From: Taenia hydatigena
Lineage: Eukaryota; Platyhelminthes; Cestoda; Cyclophyllidea; Taeniidae
DNA length: 64,000 bases
Assembly: GCA_036345935.2 (NCBI GenBank)
Contig: JADWOT020001746.1
Coordinates: 1-64,000 of the forward strand
Direction: 5' to 3'
Shown: positions 60,082 through 64,000 of the stretch, piece after piece
How positions within the stretch are numbered: the first letter of the stretch is position 1
Layout: each line of letters starts with the position of its first letter
The notes under the pieces: model-generated
Database searches by the model: none
What the model was told of the DNA's origin: nothing
The model's input: only the letters and a program-made list of their open reading frames with translations
Translations under genes and position numbers: made by a program

Positions 60082-61527
60082 TAATGTCTTGCAAAGATGT
60101 CCTCGTGAGGAGCTATGTGTGAAGTTAAAAGTCGCTAAAACGAATTGTTTTGGAGGCGAAGGCCCACACAATTCGATGACTACGCTTAGCCAATCAAAGT
60201 GGTCGATGTTAATGTTCCATGTCACTTCCAAGTTCCATAGGTAAATTCACTTCTAAAAATTTTCTTTTGCATGGACGAATTGGCTTGATGAGTACCTTAC
60301 AATCAACGCCTCATCACCTTAGCCTGGTTCCATTAGTAGCCATCTGATCACGTTAGCACTTGCCCGCTGGATCATGTCTTTGCTGAGACTTATTCTTCTG
60401 CAAGGCCCGAGTAAACGCACAAGCGTGCAAACGCATCTCTCTGATCACTGCACGATTACGTCAATGATCCCACCCACCAATAGGCAGCTATGGATAGAAA
60501 TTATGGGACGGGTAGTCTGGAAGCATGCCTCGTACGGTCGTGACAAGCACAAACAAGGGATGAACAACTGCAAGAGGGTCTCTTGCACGACGCTGACCTC
60601 GGTGCTTATTTGATCCACTTTGCCCTACTTAAGGGTACAGCAGGATTCGGCTACACATTCGCTTCTTTTTGAGAAGGCTGGAATACGTACCGGGGGTAAA
60701 GTTGGATGCGCTTTTGGCAGACCACTTTACATATGTATGGCCCTGCACTTCAAAAGAGCACCGTTTGAGTACGCTGCATAGCGGCGATGAGGAAATTCAT
60801 TGTGTAACGTGGCGGCCAACACATCTATTCCCTCACTAGGAACATCCGCTATTCAGCTTGCCTCAATCGCTCCAAGACGACCCCACTGATTTAGAAAGAA
60901 ACAGAGCTACCTGCTCCACCTTTTTTTCTGGTCCACACACGCAAGTTAATGCTGTATTCTATAGCATTGGTCGCAGTGATTAATTTTGACATGCTAAGTG
61001 AACTGTATTAGCCCCTAGCCATTTAATTAACATCACTTTTAATCCTCGGTACCTTCTTACTTGGTGGCTAACGGCTTGCCCTTGGGTCAGACTACCCTGT
61101 TTATCAGTGCCAAGCGCAAACACACGGCGGCAAGGGGGTCAGTGAGGAGCGCAGTTGTACAATCCCCTTCCCCTTCGCATCAGCAGTGTGCCTTTGCGGT
61201 CGCGTTGGGAGAGACGCAAATTGTATTCGCTGCAACATCACAACGGCATGTTCGTTTGTTCAAATCTTTGTTCACTCTATCCAATCATCACTAACTTTCA
61301 ATGGTATTCTCCACTTTCACTTGCAGTTATTGTGGATGTCTTACTAGGTGAAGCGAATGGTTGCAACATGTGTGAGGTGAGATGAAATCTTGTCAGCCAC
61401 TTCCATTGCCAACACAGGTTGGCGTCGCAAGGCATTCCGTGAATGGCCACATGAAAAAAGTCTACAGGGAGATGCTTGCTGCACAGTTGGTAGGACTTAA
61501 GATTATTAAGTGAAGTGGAAAAATCCT

Positions 61528-61800
61528 GCTAGATAGACCTGCTGTCAAATAAATAGCAAGGACATGTCAAAGCTATCGGAGCATGTCAACGTTGGGCGCT
61601 GCAACATCAGCATCATAAGTGTCTGCAAACTATGTGTAGAATATTCCAATTGAACTGGCTCAATGCCAAACTCTTAGCTATGAATGCTTTGTTTAGAGTA
61701 GAAACATCAGAATAAACTAACCATCTTCACGATCATTGTTCTTGAATTTATTGAGGAAGGAAGCCTCCATTAACTGCTTGGGATTACGATAGACCTTCTC
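61528..61800. repeat. high-similarity patch between units B and A
   Basis: Matches 30247-30507 with only scattered single-base changes, clearly more alike than the flanks. Landmarks are GCTATCGGAGCATGTCAACG, GAATATTCCAATTGAACT and GGGATTACGATAGACC. Part of it is the exon-like minus-strand segment ending at 61722. Confidence 0.65.
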
Positions 61801-61962
61801 AAACGCTGACAACTTTCGAGACCCCCGCGGATGATTCACGTCTGCCCCGCGATAGAGGCACTCCACTTGAATTGATACCTCCTTAAAAGCAACATTTATG
61901 CACATAAGTTTTCTTGAGACGAGATGGATAGATGCTGCCGTTTGCATGAGATATAACAGCAT
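61717..61962 (-). pseudogene. minus-strand exon-like frame in unit B, unknown family
   Basis: An 81-codon frame with FKEVSIQVECLYRG, then SRKLSAFEKVYRNPKQLMEA, ending near GATG/GTTAGT, a good donor. The counterpart in unit A has a stop in place of one Glu. An upstream piece (about 62245-62140, -) matches 31409-31300 but has frameshifts. No domain recognised. Confidence 0.35.
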
Positions 61963-62599
61963 CCTTCATACCGGCTCTTTGACGCAATTGTGGAGAGCCG
62001 ATATTGAATGAAGGACTTGCAATACCGCACCGAGTTGTTAAACACAGACCTTCGTGGTCAAAAGCACTTGATGAATGTCAATAGAAATGCAAATAAATCA
62101 AGGGGAAATTAACACACTTGCATGCTTCCTGCAAGGACCGTCCCATTTTTAGCTGACATTGTAGCAACTCTTATGACGCACTCTATAAAGGCTTCCGTTA
62201 TTTCTCTAGAGAATCTTTTCAACTCCACTTGCAATGTTTGTCAACCTGGTTAGCCCTCACTTAACAGAAAGTAGCCGTAGTATTAACCAGTAGGGCATCA
62301 TACACACATAGATGTGTGCATATTTACCAAAAGACTCACTACTGCCAGCGCCGATGAGGGCGGTGCAAATCTGAGCCGGTGAATTGTGAATGTCATTCGA
62401 AAGTTTTTGGACACGGCTGCTAATGCTCCTTGTTTAAGTCTGGCTGGTTTCCTGAACCCTTTGTCTCTGAGCCAATCGAATCAGAACTCACTTTCTATTG
62501 GCTAGTCGCATTTGAAACTCATCCACGACATCGGGTCAGCATCAAGGGTACCATGAATAGATATGAGCCGTTGATAGAGAATTCGCTTTCAAGACACAG

Positions 62600-62930
62600 A
62601 CATTTGGCTGTGTTACAGGAGTTACATTGCTACAAATTTTCCCACCGACCCTCTTTGTTTCGTAGCGCTGATTCTGGAACTGCCCATTAACCTAACAGAA
62701 AAGTCAAGACTATGACGAGATTCGACAACTCAACCATGGACAATAAATCACTATACACTAATATGTGTCCAGCGAACAAATTCATATGAAATCTTAAAGC
62801 TCAGCCGACCTGATGTCCGGCCAAGTTATTGAGACGTGCCAGTTCTTCGTGTTTGCTCATATGGAGGTAGTTTTTCTTGTCAAAGCATTTCATCATCTCA
62901 CCGATTTGGAGTAAAGAGAACCCTGCGTCT
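62600..62930 (-). pseudogene. H5: truncated inverted homeobox copy
   Basis: On the minus strand it begins at RRRVLFTP (62930) and then loses a few bases, so the frame breaks before helix 1. The later part still shows MMKCFDKKNYL in another frame. The helix 3 region reads VNGQFQNQRYETKR, so Lys46, Met47 and Trp48 of the H2 motif are changed. The 5' end is truncated at the same place as in H4, and the flank beyond (to about 62985) is shared for about 35 bases. Confidence 0.65.
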
Positions 62931-62985
62931 GTGCGAATAAACAAGAACAGTGGTGCAAATAAATAATCTAACGATTCCAGTACCT

Positions 62986-64000
62986 CACGAAGAAATCCTC
63001 AAAACAACACCCACAATAGGTGTGATGGTTATAAAGGGTACCATTAATAGAGGGAAAGGCGAGCACAAGACACTACTTGCGACGGCTGTCATACCCAGAT
63101 TCTCATTACTGTCATGCATATACCACAAAAAGGTGGCGCACCGCAAAAAGCACTCGTGTGAAAGACAGTTAATTAATGTCATGGTACTAGGGTGCCAAAT
63201 GGATGCACCGCGCCTTTGGCCATGTCTACGTGGGGCTTATCAGCTCAACATTACACGCCACGTTGAAAAAGAAACGCGACAAATGTTTGATATCGCCAAG
63301 TCCTGGAGTACAGGGTTGGAGGTCCGCGTGCACCCAACACTTGCTCCTTTACCTTGGGCATGTCTATGCTGGTGTCACTCCCTCCTCCTCCCACACTACC
63401 CAGCGCACATACAGCTCCACTGCATTGGATACATGCATGACAGCACTCAGTCAACCAACATTATGTCTAGTAGACTAGCCAATATGTGCGTGTGCTTCAC
63501 ACGGTGGAATCACAAGTACCGTGAGTAATGAAGGCAGCCAACATAGCGAAACATCCCATTCCTTTCCACGATGACTAACTTCTACCCCAACCATTGTTAG
63601 CAGCAAAAATGTACTCAAAATGAAGCATTGCTCACCGAAACACGAGTCACGAGGGCGTCAGGGTGTTACTTTAGCGTCTCCGACAGTCAAATGTTCTAGC
63701 AAAGATAAAGCGATTCCGACACGACCACTCCCATCAGGCAGGACTGTACAAACGTTCCAACGCCACATCTCATGCCGTTGAGGAGAAGCTGATGAAGGTA
63801 GCTAGGCGGGCAGGTCCACAGACAGCGAAATAAACAGATCTCCTCACTTTGGCCTGTCTATCCGCCCACACATCCACCAGCCAAATAACCCAATCAACAG
63901 ATAAGTAAAAAGACTGCAAGTAGGGAAATAGAGGATACTTAACGCTTGCCAATGCACGTTTGTCTGTCCCGGGAGACGTCAACAAAATAATGGCCGTCAG
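62986..64000. other. unassigned region to the end of the window
   Basis: No gene recognised. The 192-codon frame 62950-63528 (+) overlaps the boundary of unit B and another open frame (63203-63478), shows no motif and is not supported. Confidence 0.35.

Larger units (their letters stand above)
55515..62985 (+). repeat. segmental duplication unit B (partner 23960-32165)
   Basis: Collinear diverged copy of unit A, beginning at AAGAGTGCGGTAG and ending just past H5. It lacks about 240 bases (24665-24900 of A) and about 465 bases (30550-31015 of A). It carries homeobox copies H3 (+) and H5 (-). Confidence 0.8.

Noticed and set aside
62950..63528. 192-codon ORF at the end of the window
   Set aside because: It crosses the boundary of duplication unit B into unrelated sequence, has no domain, and has another overlapping open frame.

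Overview
The window is nuclear DNA of a multicellular eukaryote. It has intron-sized gaps with GT/AG borders, AATAAA poly(A) signals, a decayed Ty3/gypsy-type LTR retrotransposon, several dispersed repeat families, and few long open frames. There are no bacterial operons or ribosome-binding sites. The retrotransposon, gene density and base composition would fit a parasitic flatworm, but that placement is inference; I saw nothing that names the species.

The most interesting content is a set of six related, damaged copies of a divergent NK-2-like homeobox gene, here called H1 to H6. H1 (about 554-1075, +) is a 5' coding fragment. H2 (27443-28792, +) is the most complete copy: a conserved acceptor, a proline/glutamine-rich exon, a homeodomain split by a 104-base intron at homeodomain position 44/45, Tyr at position 54, then a helical C-terminal tail and a poly(A) signal. 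H3 (58676-59960, +) has a better conserved first two helices but has lost the exon piece that encodes the DNA-recognition helix. H4 (32134-31800, -) and H5 (62930-62600, -) are truncated inverted copies. H6 (51325-50690, -) is only the 3' tail, lying downstream of a decayed protein-kinase ORF on the same strand. H2 and H4 sit in one long segment (about 23960-32165), H3 and H5 in its diverged duplicate (about 55515-62985).

Region by region: 0-1.2 kb H1; 1.3-1.9 kb a repeat shared with 39.3-39.9 kb; 2.6-4.7 kb a dispersed repeat element on the minus strand, with relatives at 20.0-23.3, 32.2-32.8 and 33.6-36.2 kb; 5.2-6.8 kb an inverted copy of 18.5-19.7 kb; 9.34-10.5 kb a tandem duplication of about 590 bases; 10.5-18.4 kb no firm gene; 23.96-32.17 kb duplication unit A; 36.2-42.0 kb mostly unassigned; 41.99-46.14 kb the retrotransposon; 46.67-47.4 kb two plausible exons of a cellular gene with a weak Nup133/155-like look; 50.5-52.6 kb H6 and the kinase relic; 52.9-55.4 kb unassigned open frames; 55.5-63.0 kb duplication unit B; the last kilobase unassigned.

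No complete, undamaged protein-coding gene was found. H2 has the longest usable homeobox reading frame (202 codons when spliced from an internal ATG), and the kinase ORF keeps most catalytic residues but is broken further on. All comparisons were made by eye, so boundaries are good to tens of bases and no percentage identities were computed.
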